In this document: in pieces, positions 17,303 to 26,728 of the stretch
Layout of the letters: every line of letters begins with the position of its first letter
Position numbering within the stretch: the stretch's first letter is position 1
NCBI RefSeq assembly: GCF_028882275.1
Contig: NZ_JARBUT010000014.1
Location: 107,590 to 171,589 of the forward strand
Direction of reading: 5' to 3'
DNA: 64,000 nt
Origin: Nocardiopsis sp. N85
GTDB taxonomy: Bacteria > Actinomycetota > Actinomycetes > Streptosporangiales > Streptosporangiaceae
Program-made: the position numbers and the translations under genes
Notes under the pieces: model-generated
Told to the model about the DNA's origin: nothing
The model's database searches: none
Seen by the model: the letters and a program-made list of their open reading frames with translations, nothing else

Positions 17303-20164
17303 ATGAGTAGTCACGCTGAGCGGTACGCCGCCTTCCGTCGGCGCCAGGGCGCCTCCAGCCCCGCCATCGAGGCCTTCCAGGGGCTGTACGGGTTCGAGTT
17401 CGACCCTTTCCAGATCCGTTCCTGCAAGGCCCTGGAGAACGGCCACGGGGTGTTGGTGGCCGCGCCCACCGGGTCGGGCAAGACGGTGGTCGGCGAGTTC
17501 GCCGTCCACCTCGCCCTGGCCGAGGGCACCAAGTGCTTCTACACCACGCCCATCAAGGCGCTGTCCAACCAGAAGTACAACGACCTGGTCGCCCGCTACG
17601 GCGCCGACCGGGTCGGTCTGCTGACCGGTGACAACAGCGTCAACGGTGAGGCCCCGGTGGTCGTCATGACCACCGAGGTGCTGCGCAACATGCTCTACGA
17701 GGGCTCGGCGACCCTCGGCGGGCTCGCCTACGTGGTGATGGACGAGGTGCACTACCTCGCCGACCGGTTCCGCGGCGCGGTCTGGGAGGAGGTGATCATC
17801 CACCTGCCCGAGTCGGTGCGCATGGTCGCCCTCTCGGCCACGGTGTCCAACGCCGAGGAGTTCGGCGAGTGGTTGCAGCAGGTGCGCGGCGACACCACCG
17901 TCATCGTCGACGAGAAGCGCCCGGTACCGCTGTGGCAGCACGTCATGGTGGGCGACCGCGTCCACGACCTGTTCGTCGACCTCCAGGAGAACACCGAGGA
18001 GACCGCGGGGGAAACGGCCGAGGGCGACGCGGAGTCGGCCACGGGGCGCAGGGGCGGCAAGAAGCGCAGGCGCGACCGCCGCCAGGGATGGAAACCCCGC
18101 GAGATCCAGGTGGGCGGCCACACGCTGCGGATCAACCCGCGCCTGTCGCGCATCGCCGAGGAGGACTCCCGCGTCACCCAGCTCGCCCATCGGCGCCGGC
18201 ACCCGCAGTCGCGGGCGCGCGGGCCGATGCGCCCGCGCAGTCGGTTCGCGCCGCCCTCGCGCCCCACCATCATCGAGGAACTCGACGATCTGGGGCTGCT
18301 GCCCGCCATCACCTTCATCTTCAGCCGGGCCGGGTGCGACGACGCCGTCCGCCAGTGCCTGTCCTCGGGTCTGGTCCTGACCAGCCCCGAGGAGGCCGGG
18401 ATCATCCGCGAGTACGCCGAGACCCGCTGCGCCGACATCCCCGGCGCCGACCTGGCGGTCCTCGGGTTCGACCAGTGGCTGCGCGCCCTGGAGTGCGGGA
18501 TCGCCTCCCACCACGCCGGGATGCTGCCGACGTTCAAGGAGATCGTCGAGCACCTCTTCTCCCGCGGACTGATCCGCGCGGTGTTCGCCACCGAGACCCT
18601 GGCGCTGGGCATCAACATGCCCGCCCGCACCGTGGTCATCGAGAAGATCGACAAGTGGAACGGCGAGGCCCACGTCCAGCTCACCCCCGGTGAGTACACG
18701 CAGCTCACCGGCCGCGCCGGACGACGCGGCATCGACGTGGAGGGGCACGCGGTCGTCGTCTGGCAGGCCGGGAGCGACCCCGAGACCATCGCGGGCCTGG
18801 CGGGCACCCGCACCTACCCGCTCAACTCCAGCTTCCAGCCGTCCTACAACATGGCCGTCAACCTGGTGGGCCAGGTGGGGCGGCGGCGCAGCCGCACCAT
18901 GTTGGAGGAGTCCTTCGCCCAGTTCCAGGCCGACCGCGCGGTGGTGGGGCTGGTCAAGCAGCTCCGCAAGCACGAGGAGGCGCTGGAGGGCTACGCGAAG
19001 TCCGCCGAGTGCCACCTGGGCGACTTCATGGAGTACGCCCGGTTGCGGCGGGACCTGAGCGACCACGAGTCGATGCTGTCCAAGACCCGGTCCGTGCGAC
19101 GGCGCGAGGAGGCGCTGGAGAGCCTGGAGAAGCTCAAGCCCGGCGACATCATCCGCATCCCCTCGGGGCGGCACACCGGCCACGCCGTCGTCCTGGACCC
19201 GGGGCTGCGCCACGACCTGCCCGCGCCGCTGGTGCTCACCGTGGACAAGCAGGTCAAGCGGATCAACGCCGGCGACTTCACGATCCCGGTGCGCCCGTCC
19301 GGGCGGATGCGCATCCCCAAGTCGTTCTCGTCCAAGTCACCGCGTTCGCGCCAGGACCTGGCCTCGACACTGCGCAATAAACTTGAGGAACAGGGCACCG
19401 AACCCGTCCACGAGCGGGGCTCGCGCGGCGGGGGAGAGGACGCCGAGACGCTCCGCATGCGCGCGGCCCTGCGCGAACACCCCTGCCACGGGTGCGCCGA
19501 CCGGGAGGACCACGCCCGCTGGGCCGAGCGGTACCACCGACTCCAGCGCGAGACCGACTCCCTGCGACGCCGGGTGGAGGGGCGCTCCCACGTCATCTCC
19601 CGTACCTTCGACCGGGTGTGCGGTGTGCTGGACGACCTGGGGTACCTGGACGGCGACGACGTCTCCGACGGCGGCGCACGCCTGGCCAAGGTGTACTCGG
19701 AGCTGGACCTGCTGGTCGCCGAGTGCCTGCGGCGGGGGCTGTGGAAGGACCTCACCCCGGTGGAACTGGCGTCCTGCGCGGCGTCCCTGGTGTACGAGGC
19801 GCGCCGCAACGAGGAGGCCTACCCGCGCCTGCCCGGGGGGCGGGTGGACGACACCCTGGCCGAGATGGTGCGGCTGTGGGGCGAGCTCAACGAGGTGGAG
19901 GCCCGCCACCGGGTGTCGTTCCTGCGCCGCCCCGACCTGGGGTTCGTGTGGACGGCCCATCGGTGGGCGCGCGGCGACCGGCTCGACGCCATCCTGCGCC
20001 AGGCCGACATGCCCGCGGGCGACTTCGTGCGCACCGCCAAGATGCTGGTCGACATGCTCGGCCAGATCGCCGGCGCCACCGCCGACGAGAAGGTCCGCTC
20101 CACCGCCCGTAAGGCCTCCGACCTGGTCCGCCGCGGCGTGGTCGCCTACTCCTCGCTCACCTGA
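17303..20164 (+). CDS. helY: HelY-type DEAD/DEAH-box (Ski2-like) helicase
   Basis: 953-residue superfamily 2 helicase. Walker A (APTGSGKT), DEVH box (MDEVHYL), SAT motif (ALSATVSNAEEF), and motif VI (QLTGRAGRRGID) are in order, followed by Ski2/Mtr4-like and C-terminal DSHCT-type regions (residues about 600-950). Probably acts in RNA processing or decay. Start 17303 (MSSHAERYAAF) has GGAGG just upstream. In mycobacteria helY likewise follows tatA-tatC. A basic low-complexity insert (about 235-320) varies within the family. Confidence 0.92.
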   Translation: MSSHAERYAAFRRRQGASSPAIEAFQGLYGFEFDPFQIRSCKALENGHGVLVAAPTGSGKTVVGEFAVHLALAEGTKCFYTTPIKALSNQKYNDLVARYGADRVGLLTGDNSVNGEAPVVVMTTEVLRNMLYEGSATLGGLAYVVMDEVHYLADRFRGAVWEEVIIHLPESVRMVALSATVSNAEEFGEWLQQVRGDTTVIVDEKRPVPLWQHVMVGDRVHDLFVDLQENTEETAGETAEGDAESATGRRGGKKRRRDRRQGWKPREIQVGGHTLRINPRLSRIAEEDSRVTQLAHRRRHPQSRARGPMRPRSRFAPPSRPTIIEELDDLGLLPAITFIFSRAGCDDAVRQCLSSGLVLTSPEEAGIIREYAETRCADIPGADLAVLGFDQWLRALECGIASHHAGMLPTFKEIVEHLFSRGLIRAVFATETLALGINMPARTVVIEKIDKWNGEAHVQLTPGEYTQLTGRAGRRGIDVEGHAVVVWQAGSDPETIAGLAGTRTYPLNSSFQPSYNMAVNLVGQVGRRRSRTMLEESFAQFQADRAVVGLVKQLRKHEEALEGYAKSAECHLGDFMEYARLRRDLSDHESMLSKTRSVRRREEALESLEKLKPGDIIRIPSGRHTGHAVVLDPGLRHDLPAPLVLTVDKQVKRINAGDFTIPVRPSGRMRIPKSFSSKSPRSRQDLASTLRNKLEEQGTEPVHERGSRGGGEDAETLRMRAALREHPCHGCADREDHARWAERYHRLQRETDSLRRRVEGRSHVISRTFDRVCGVLDDLGYLDGDDVSDGGARLAKVYSELDLLVAECLRRGLWKDLTPVELASCAASLVYEARRNEEAYPRLPGGRVDDTLAEMVRLWGELNEVEARHRVSFLRRPDLGFVWTAHRWARGDRLDAILRQADMPAGDFVRTAKMLVDMLGQIAGATADEKVRSTARKASDLVRRGVVAYSSLT

Positions 20165-20172
20165 TCCCCGTT

Positions 20173-20199
20173 CGGGACGGCGCCGCGCGCGCCGTCCCG
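20173..20199. terminator. Bidirectional hairpin between helY and the LacI regulator
   Basis: CGGGACGGCG and its exact complement, 10 pairs with a 7-base loop, between two convergent genes. Confidence 0.65.
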
Positions 20200-20206
20200 C
20201 GCTGGT

Positions 20207-21268
20207 TCAGCGCGGCGGGATCTCGCCGGATCCGCGGACGATCAGGGTGGTGGGCACCCGTTCCTCGCGGGGCGGGGAGGTGTCGCCCGCGATGCGCTCG
20301 AACAGGCGGCGCACCGCCAGCGCGCCGATCCGCATCACGTCCTGGGCGACCACCGTCACCCGGGGCATCAGCAGGTCGGCCATCGGGAAGTCGTCGAACC
20401 CCACCACCGCGATCTCCCGGTGGAGCCCCCGCTCCTGGAGGGTCTGGATGGCGCCGATCGTCACCAGGTTCTGCGCGGTGAACAGGGCCGTCGGCGGGTC
20501 CGCCGAATCCAGCATCCGCGCCACCGCGCGCGCCGCGCTCTCCGGGTCGGGCAGGTCCCACACCACGCGGCCCGGCCGTTCGGGCAGGCCCCGTTCGGCG
20601 AGGGCCGCCCGGTAGCCCGCCAGACGTTCCGTCGCCGTGCTGATCAGGTGCTCGTCGCCCAGGAACGCGATCTCGGTGTGGCCGTGGTCGGCCAGGTGCA
20701 GCACCGCCTCCCGCGCCCCCTCGGCGTTGGTGGCCAGCACCGCGTCGGCGGCCAGGCCGCGCGGCGGCCGGTCGGCGAACACCACCGGGGTCCCGTTGCG
20801 GATCTCCCGGTGCAGATACCCGTGGTCCCGGCCGGCCGGGACCAGCAGGATCCCGTCCACCCGGTGCAGGGTGGCCGCGCGCACCAGCTCCATCTCCCGC
20901 CGCGGGTCCTCGTCGAGGCTGCCCGCGAACACCAGGGTGCCGTGTTCGCGGGCCACGTCCTCCACGGCCCGGCTCAACGTGGCCGAGAACGGGTTGGCGA
21001 CGTTCTCCAACAGCAGGGCGATCTGGCGGGTCGCCCCGTCGGTGCGGCGCAGACTGCTCGCCGCCAGGTTGGGCTGGAAGTCCAGCTGGACGATCGCGCG
21101 GGTGACGCGGTCGCGCAGTTCGTCGGAGACCGAGGGCACACCGTTGATGACGCGCGAGACGGTCTTGATGCTCACCCCGGACAGGGCGGCGACGTCGCGC
21201 ATGGTGGCCCGGCGCGGCTGCTCGGACGCGGCACGGGGGACGTCGCTGTGGTTCACCGACACTGGCAT
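20207..21268 (-). CDS. LacI-family transcription regulator
   Basis: 353 residues: N-terminal HTH (TMRDVAALSGVSIKTVSRVINGVPSVS) with a hinge helix, then a periplasmic-binding-protein-like sensor domain (about 85-350). Start 21268 follows GGAGAGA. Divergent to the sugar ABC operon beginning at 21732; by position it is the likely repressor, with the sugar as inducer. Operator-like sites lie in the 460-base gap. Confidence 0.92.
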   Translation of the reverse strand: MPVSVNHSDVPRAASEQPRRATMRDVAALSGVSIKTVSRVINGVPSVSDELRDRVTRAIVQLDFQPNLAASSLRRTDGATRQIALLLENVANPFSATLSRAVEDVAREHGTLVFAGSLDEDPRREMELVRAATLHRVDGILLVPAGRDHGYLHREIRNGTPVVFADRPPRGLAADAVLATNAEGAREAVLHLADHGHTEIAFLGDEHLISTATERLAGYRAALAERGLPERPGRVVWDLPDPESAARAVARMLDSADPPTALFTAQNLVTIGAIQTLQERGLHREIAVVGFDDFPMADLLMPRVTVVAQDVMRIGALAVRRLFERIAGDTSPPREERVPTTLIVRGSGEIPPR

Positions 21269-21556
21269 CTTCTCTCCGACGATGTGACCGACCCGGGCGC
21301 GCACGCCCGGGGCGGTCTCATTGTGCCCCACCGTTCGGGGACACCGGGCGGACGGTCCGTCCTTCCCGGTCCCGGGGGTGCGGCGCCGTACGGAGCCCCC
21401 GGCCGGTGGCGGTGCCGGGCGGCGCGGCGGTCACCGCCGGGGCGGTGGGCGCCGCAGGGACGGCGCGCGGAGGTCGGGGCATGGGGGTCTCCGATCTCGC
21501 CCGGTGCGCCGGTGGGATGACACCGAGCGGTGGTGTGGCTCACCCTGCCCCTCTGA

Positions 21557-21667
21557 GTCAACGTTGTCAACGAGTGTCCGGAAGTCTTTTCGGCCTTCTG
21601 AACCGAAGTGATAAGGGGTATTGACACGATGTCGTCCTCTCCCGGAAACTTTCGGGACATCGTTGTC
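21557..21667. promoter_or_regulatory. Candidate LacI-type operators and promoter of the sugar operon
   Basis: Three partly symmetric sites with a CG-containing centre: GTCAACGTTGTC (21557-21568), GACACGATGTC (21623-21633) and GACATCGTTGTC (21656-21667). TTGACA at 21621-21626 could be a -35 box with a weak GAAACT -10 at 21645-21650, putting the third site near the transcription start. Fits repression by the divergent LacI protein; inferred. Confidence 0.5.
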
Positions 21668-21731
21668 TCAGGTGACCGCGATCACGTTCCACCCCCTTGG
21701 CGCCGCGCCGGCGCCGTACGAGGAGATCCCC

Positions 21732-22781
21732 ATGAACCACGCACCCCGGATCCGCCGGGCCCTGGCCGTCACCGCCGGACTCGGCCTGACGCTCTCCCTC
21801 GCCGCCTGCGCCGAGGAGCGCGCCGAGGACGGAGGGGTCCTGGTCGGCCTCATCACCAAGACCGAGACCAACCCCTTCTTCGTCAAGATGCGCGAGGGCG
21901 CCCAGGCCGCCGCCGAGGAGCACGGCGTGACCCTCCAGACCTACGCCGGGGACTACGACGGCGACAACGAGGGACAGGTCCAGGCCGTCGAGAACCTCAT
22001 GGCCGCCGGGGCCGCGGGCATCCTCATCACCCCCAACGACTCCGCCGCCATCGTCCCGGTCCTGGAGCAGGCGCGCGCCTCCGGGATCATGGTCATCGCC
22101 CTGGACACCCCCGTCGACCCCGCCGACGCGGTGGACGCCACCTTCGCCACCGACAACTTCCTCGCCGGTGAACTCATCGGCCGGTGGGCGGCGGCCCACT
22201 TCGAGGAGTTGGACGAGGAACCGCGCGTGGCCATGCTCGACCTCAACCCCAACCAGATCGCCGTCGACGTCGCCCGCGACCAGGGCTTCCTCCAGGGTCT
22301 GGGCGTGGACATCGCCGACCCGGGGGTGATCGGCGACGAGGACGACCCGCGCGTCGTGGGCCACGAGGTCACCGAGGGCGCCGAGGAGGGCGGCCGCACC
22401 GCCATGGAGAACCTCCTCCAGCGCGACCCCGACCTCAACCTCGTCTACACCATCAACGAACCCGCCGCCGCGGGCGCCTACGAGGCGCTCAAGGCCGCCG
22501 GCGTGGAGGAGGACGTCGTCATCGTCTCGGTCGACGGCGGCTGCCCCGGCGTGCGCAACGTCGGCGACGGCGTCATCGGCGCCACCTCCATGCAGTTCCC
22601 GCTCGACATGGCCGCCCTGGGCGTGCGGGCCGTGGCCGCCCACGCCGCCGACGGCACGGTCCCCGAGGCGAGCGAGGGCCTGGACTTCATCGACACCGGC
22701 GTCGAACTCATCACCGATCTGCCCAAGGACGGCCTGGAGTCGCGGGACGGCGCCTGGGGCCTGGACCACTGCTGGGGCTGA
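21732..22781 (+). CDS. Sugar ABC transporter substrate-binding lipoprotein
   Basis: 349 residues of the type 1 periplasmic sugar-binding fold. Lipobox LAAC at about residue 21, then [21 protein letters not shown], typical of ribose/fructose-type binding proteins, and [18 protein letters not shown] in the hinge. Start 21732 is chosen for its AGGAG site; a longer frame lacks a signal peptide. First gene of an operon with permease, ATPase and kinase, the same order as frcBCAK of rhizobia. Sugar identity (fructose or related) is inferred from order only. Confidence 0.9.
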   Translation: MNHAPRIRRALAVTAGLGLTLSLAACAEERAEDGGVLVGLITKTETNPFFVKMREGAQAAAEEHGVTLQTYAGDYDGDNEGQVQAVENLMAAGAAGILITPNDSAAIVPVLEQARASGIMVIALDTPVDPADAVDATFATDNFLAGELIGRWAAAHFEELDEEPRVAMLDLNPNQIAVDVARDQGFLQGLGVDIADPGVIGDEDDPRVVGHEVTEGAEEGGRTAMENLLQRDPDLNLVYTINEPAAAGAYEALKAAGVEEDVVIVSVDGGCPGVRNVGDGVIGATSMQFPLDMAALGVRAVAAHAADGTVPEASEGLDFIDTGVELITDLPKDGLESRDGAWGLDHCWG

Positions 22782-22820
22782 CGCCCGCCGAGACCGCCCC
22801 GATCACGAAGGAAGACCCCC

Positions 22821-23855
22821 GTGACCACCTCGCCGCCCGCCCCCGCCTCACCGCCGCCGGTCATCGACGACGTGCGCCCGCCCGGCCCCCTCGACCACCT
22901 CCAGCGCGTACTGCACTCCCAGGCCACACTGGGCCCGGCCGTCGTCCTGCTCGTGGCCGTCGCCGTGTTCGCCGTGATCAGCCCCAACTTCCTGGGCCCG
23001 ACCAACATCTCCCTGATCCTGCAACAGACGGCCGTCATCGGCACCCTGGCCCTCGGCCAGACCCTCATCATCCTCACCGCCGGCATCGACCTGTCGGTCG
23101 GATCGATCATGGTCCTGTGCTCGATCGTCATGGGCCGGCTCTCCGCCGACCTGGGTCTGCCCGGACCGCTCGCGCTGCTCGCGGGCCTGGTGTGCGGCAC
23201 CGCCTGCGGCCTGTTCAACGGGCTGCTGGTGACCCGGGTCAAACTGCCCCCGTTCATCGTCACCCTGGGCTCGCTCAACATCTTCTTCGCGCTCAACCTG
23301 TGGATCTCGCGCAGCGAGACGATCCGGGGCGTCGACATGTCCGACGTCCTGTTGTGGACCGGCCGGGTCCTGGTCATCGGCGGTGCCCGCATCACCTACG
23401 GCTCGCTGCTCATGCTCGCGGTGCTCGGCGTGCTCGTCTACGCGCTGCACGCCACCCGGTGGGGCCGCCACGTGTACGCCACCGGCGACGACCGGGAGGC
23501 GGCCCGGCTGTCGGGCATCCGCACCGACCGGGTCCTGCTCAGCGTGTACGCGGTCGCCGGTCTCGTCTACGCGGTCGGCGCGTGGATCCTCATCGGCCGC
23601 ATCGCCTCGGCCAGCCCGCAGGCCGGGATGATGGACAACCTCGACAGCATCACCGCCGTCGTCCTGGGCGGCACCAGCCTGTTCGGCGGGCGCGGGATGA
23701 TCGTCGGCACGATCATGGGCGCGCTCATCGTCGGCGTGTGCCGCAACGGGCTGTCCCTGGCCGGGGTGGACGTGCTCTGGCAGAACTTCGCGGTGGGCGT
23801 CCTGGTGATCCTCGCCGTGTCCCTCGACCAGTGGATCAGGAAGGCCCGGCGATGA
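22821..23855 (+). CDS. Sugar ABC transporter permease
   Basis: 344 residues with about eight to ten membrane segments of the ribose/fructose permease family (BPD_transp_2). The family signature LGQTLIILTAGIDLSVGS is present, as is GTSLFGGRG near the C-terminus. GTG start. Its stop overlaps the ATG of the ATPase gene by ATGA, a sign of translational coupling. Confidence 0.92.
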   Translation: MTTSPPAPASPPPVIDDVRPPGPLDHLQRVLHSQATLGPAVVLLVAVAVFAVISPNFLGPTNISLILQQTAVIGTLALGQTLIILTAGIDLSVGSIMVLCSIVMGRLSADLGLPGPLALLAGLVCGTACGLFNGLLVTRVKLPPFIVTLGSLNIFFALNLWISRSETIRGVDMSDVLLWTGRVLVIGGARITYGSLLMLAVLGVLVYALHATRWGRHVYATGDDREAARLSGIRTDRVLLSVYAVAGLVYAVGAWILIGRIASASPQAGMMDNLDSITAVVLGGTSLFGGRGMIVGTIMGALIVGVCRNGLSLAGVDVLWQNFAVGVLVILAVSLDQWIRKARR

Positions 23856-24712
23856 ACCCGACCACACCCGTGGAGGACACCGTGTCCGATCAGAGCCCTC
23901 ACGCCCTCTCCGACCGGGAGCCCGTCCTCCAGGCCCGGGGCCTGGTCAAACGCTACGGCCGGGTGACCGCACTGGCCGGTGCCGACCTGGAGCTGTACCC
24001 GGGGGAGATCCTCGCGGTCATCGGGGACAACGGCGCCGGCAAGTCCAGCCTCATCAAGGCGCTGTCCGGCGCGCTGACCCCCGACGAGGGCGAGATCCTC
24101 CTGGACGGGCTCCCGGTGCGGCTGCGCACCCCGATCGCGGCCCGGGACGCGGGCATCGAGACCGTCCACCAGAGCCTGGCCGTCTCGCCGTCCCTGGACA
24201 TCGCCACCAACCTGTTCCTGGGCCGGGAACCGCTCAGGCCCGGTCTCCTCGGTTCGGTGTTCCGGATGCTGGACCGGCCCCGGATGCGCGCCGAGGCCGC
24301 CCGGCACCTGGACGCCTTGGGCATCATGACCATCCAGAACCCCGGTCAGGCGGTGGAGACGCTCTCCGGCGGCCAGCGCCAGGCGGTGGCGGTGGCCCGG
24401 GCCGCCGCGTTCGGCGACAAGGTCGTCATCATGGACGAGCCCACCGCCGCGCTGGGCGTGCGCGAGTCACGGGCGGTGCTCGACCTCATCCTGCGGGTCC
24501 GCGACAACGGGTTGCCCGTCATCCTCATCAGCCACAACATGCCGCACGTCTTCGAGATCGCCGATCGGGTCCACGTCCAGCGGCTGGGCCGGCGCGTCGC
24601 GGTCCTGGACCCGCGGGCCTGCTCCATGACCGACGCGGTGGCGGTGATGACCGGGGCGCTGGACCCGGTCGAACTGCCCGAGGAGGCGCACGCCCCCGGA
24701 GCGGTGTGGTGA
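23852..24712 (+). CDS. Sugar ABC transporter ATP-binding protein, single-domain
   Basis: 286 residues with one ABC domain: Walker A (GDNGAGKSSL), signature (LSGGQRQAVAVARA), Walker B (VVIMDEPTAAL) and the H-loop (ISHNM). Ribose-type systems usually have a double-domain ATPase; a single-domain one matches the FrcA type. Overlaps the permease stop by 4 bases and the kinase start by a few bases. Confidence 0.92.
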   Translation: MNPTTPVEDTVSDQSPHALSDREPVLQARGLVKRYGRVTALAGADLELYPGEILAVIGDNGAGKSSLIKALSGALTPDEGEILLDGLPVRLRTPIAARDAGIETVHQSLAVSPSLDIATNLFLGREPLRPGLLGSVFRMLDRPRMRAEAARHLDALGIMTIQNPGQAVETLSGGQRQAVAVARAAAFGDKVVIMDEPTAALGVRESRAVLDLILRVRDNGLPVILISHNMPHVFEIADRVHVQRLGRRVAVLDPRACSMTDAVAVMTGALDPVELPEEAHAPGAVW

Positions 24713-25680
24713 TCGTCGTCTGCGGTGAGGCGCTGGTCGACCTCGTCCCCCGCCGGGGCATGGGCACGGGGGAGCTGTCGCGGGCGGTGCCCGGAGGCGG
24801 GCCCGCCAACACGGCCGTCGCCCTGGCCGGTCTGGGGGTGGACACCGCGCTGCTGTGCCGGCTGTCCGGGGACGCGTTCGGCCGCGCGATCCGGGCCCAC
24901 CTGACCGAACACGGCGTCGACCTGCGCCTGGCGGTGACCGCCCGGGAGCCGTCCACCCTGGCGGTGGTGTCCCTGGATCCGTGGGGCTCCGCCGAGTACG
25001 GGTTCTACCTCCGGGACACCGCCGACTGGTCGTGGGGGCCGGGTGAGGTGCCCGAACCGCCCGAGGGCACCGAGGCGATCCACGTCGGGTCCCCGGCCGC
25101 GGTGATCGAACCCGGGGCCGGGCACCTGCTCGACCGGGTCCGCGCCCACCGGGGGCGGGCGGTGGTCTGCTTCGACGTCAACGCCCGCCCCGCCGTCGGT
25201 CTGACCCGTGAGGAGGTCGCGCGGCACGCCGCGGTCTGGGCCGACACGGCGCACATCGTCAAGGCCGGTGACGAGGACCTGGCCTGGCTGGAACCGGACG
25301 CCGACCCCCTGGACACGGCACGAGCGTGGACGGACCGTCACGGACTGGACCTCATGCTCCTCACCCGGGGTGCCGAGGGGGCGGTGGCGCTGTCGGCGCA
25401 CCGGACGGAGGAGATCGTCGTCCCCGGCGTCCGGGTGGAGGTGCGCGACACCGTGGGCGCCGGTGACGCCTTCGGCGCCGCCGTCCTGGCGCGTCTGGGT
25501 GAACTCGGGCGGTTGGGCGACCCGGCCGGACTCGTCGACCTCGACCCGGAACGGGTCCGCGACGTCCTGGGATTCGCGGTCGCCGCCGCGGCCCTGGCCT
25601 GCACCACCGAGGGGGCGCTCGCACCCACCCGTGAACGGGTGCGCGGGTTCATGGACCTGCTCCGGCCGGTCGGGGGGTGA
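24709..25680 (+). CDS. PfkB-family sugar kinase
   Basis: 323 residues of the ribokinase/PfkB fold. N-terminal VVCGEALVDLVP, GGGPANTAVALAGLG, and the C-terminal signature DTVGAGDAFGAAV with the catalytic Asp are present. Probably phosphorylates the sugar brought in by the preceding transporter, as FrcK does for fructose. The GTG at 24709 overlaps the ATPase stop (GTGA); a GTG three bases earlier is equally possible. Confidence 0.9.
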   Translation: MIVVCGEALVDLVPRRGMGTGELSRAVPGGGPANTAVALAGLGVDTALLCRLSGDAFGRAIRAHLTEHGVDLRLAVTAREPSTLAVVSLDPWGSAEYGFYLRDTADWSWGPGEVPEPPEGTEAIHVGSPAAVIEPGAGHLLDRVRAHRGRAVVCFDVNARPAVGLTREEVARHAAVWADTAHIVKAGDEDLAWLEPDADPLDTARAWTDRHGLDLMLLTRGAEGAVALSAHRTEEIVVPGVRVEVRDTVGAGDAFGAAVLARLGELGRLGDPAGLVDLDPERVRDVLGFAVAAAALACTTEGALAPTRERVRGFMDLLRPVGG

Positions 25681-25849
25681 GGGAACGGGGACGAGAGGAC
25701 GGGGGAGGGGCCGCACCGCCCCGGGCATCGAGGGCGAACGCCACCCCGGTGGTCGGAACCGGTCGTCGAGGAGGCCATCATGGGAGGAGCACGGGACCTC
25801 CGGTTCGGAGGCCTGTAGTTCGTCGGACACCTGAAACGAGGACCGAGCA

Positions 25850-26257
25850 GTGCTGCGCACCCTCATCAACGGCAAGATCCACCGCGCGACCGTCACCCAG
25901 GCCGACCTGCACTACGTCGGCTCGGTCACCATCGACGCCGATCTCATGGACGCCGCCGACATCGTCGACGGCGAGCAGGTCCACATCGTCGACATCGACA
26001 ACGGCGCCCGCCTGGTGACCTACGCGATCACCGGCGAGCGCGGCAGCGGCGTCATCGGCATCAACGGCGCGGCCGCCCGCCTGGTCAGCCCCGGTGACCT
26101 GGTCATCATCATCTCCTACGCGCAGATGACCGAGGCCGAGCGCGCCGAGCACGTCCCCCACATCGTGCACGTGGACCGGGAGAACAGGGTCGTGGCGCTG
26201 GGCGGCGACCCGGCCGAGCCGATCCCCGGCGACCCGGAGCTGGTCCCCGGCCGCTGA
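25850..26257 (+). CDS. panD: Aspartate 1-decarboxylase PanD
   Basis: 135-residue pro-enzyme that makes beta-alanine for pantothenate. It self-cleaves at Gly24-Ser25 (HYVGSVTID), leaving a pyruvoyl group on Ser25. [21 protein letters not shown] and the GINGAAARL segment are family motifs. GTG start. Stands apart from panB/panC here. The C-terminal tail (from about 115) is longer than in E. coli, as is usual in actinobacteria. Confidence 0.95.
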   Translation: MLRTLINGKIHRATVTQADLHYVGSVTIDADLMDAADIVDGEQVHIVDIDNGARLVTYAITGERGSGVIGINGAAARLVSPGDLVIIISYAQMTEAERAEHVPHIVHVDRENRVVALGGDPAEPIPGDPELVPGR

Positions 26258-26268
26258 ACGCACTCCGT

Positions 26269-26303
26269 CGAACGCCCGTGCGGGCCCTCCGCACGGGCGT
26301 TCG
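26269..26303 (+). terminator. Hairpin after panD
   Basis: CGAACGCCCGTGCGG and its exact complement, 15 pairs with a 5-base loop, 11 bases past the stop. Confidence 0.75.
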
Positions 26304-26391
26304 CGCGTTCCGCAAGAGGGTGAAACGCCCTACCGCATGGCCGATTCCGGACTGATCGGCCCTGTCGGGTCCGGGTACACCCTGGACCGGA

Positions 26392-26637
26392 ATGGACGAC
26401 ACGAGGGACGCCGAGCAGCGTCGGATCGCCGAGCACGTCGAGTGGCAGAAGCAGGGCGCCTGGGTCGTGCTCTGGGGCGTCCACACCCGCGTCTACTGGG
26501 CGTTCGCCTGCTGGCCGGTGATCCCCGAGGAGGGCGTCGTCATCAGCGCCCGCGACCCCGACGAGCTCTACTCGGGGATGCGCCAGGTCGAGCGCGAGCA
26601 CGGTTACCTGCGCTGGCGGCATCGCCGACGCCGGTGA
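26392..26637 (+). CDS. Small hypothetical protein
   Basis: 81 residues, aromatic-rich (WQKQGAWVVLWG, YWAFACWPVIP), with a basic C-terminus. No family recognised. Codon third-position GC and an ATG start shortly after the panD terminator support a real gene; start and expression are uncertain. Confidence 0.55.
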   Translation: MDDTRDAEQRRIAEHVEWQKQGAWVVLWGVHTRVYWAFACWPVIPEEGVVISARDPDELYSGMRQVEREHGYLRWRHRRRR

Positions 26638-26728
26638 CGACCGTTATCGTGGGGTTCGCGACATGGCGGACGAAGTTCGCACGGGGTTACGATTCTTCCG
26701 TTCATCGGACGAATCGAGAGAAGGCCGC

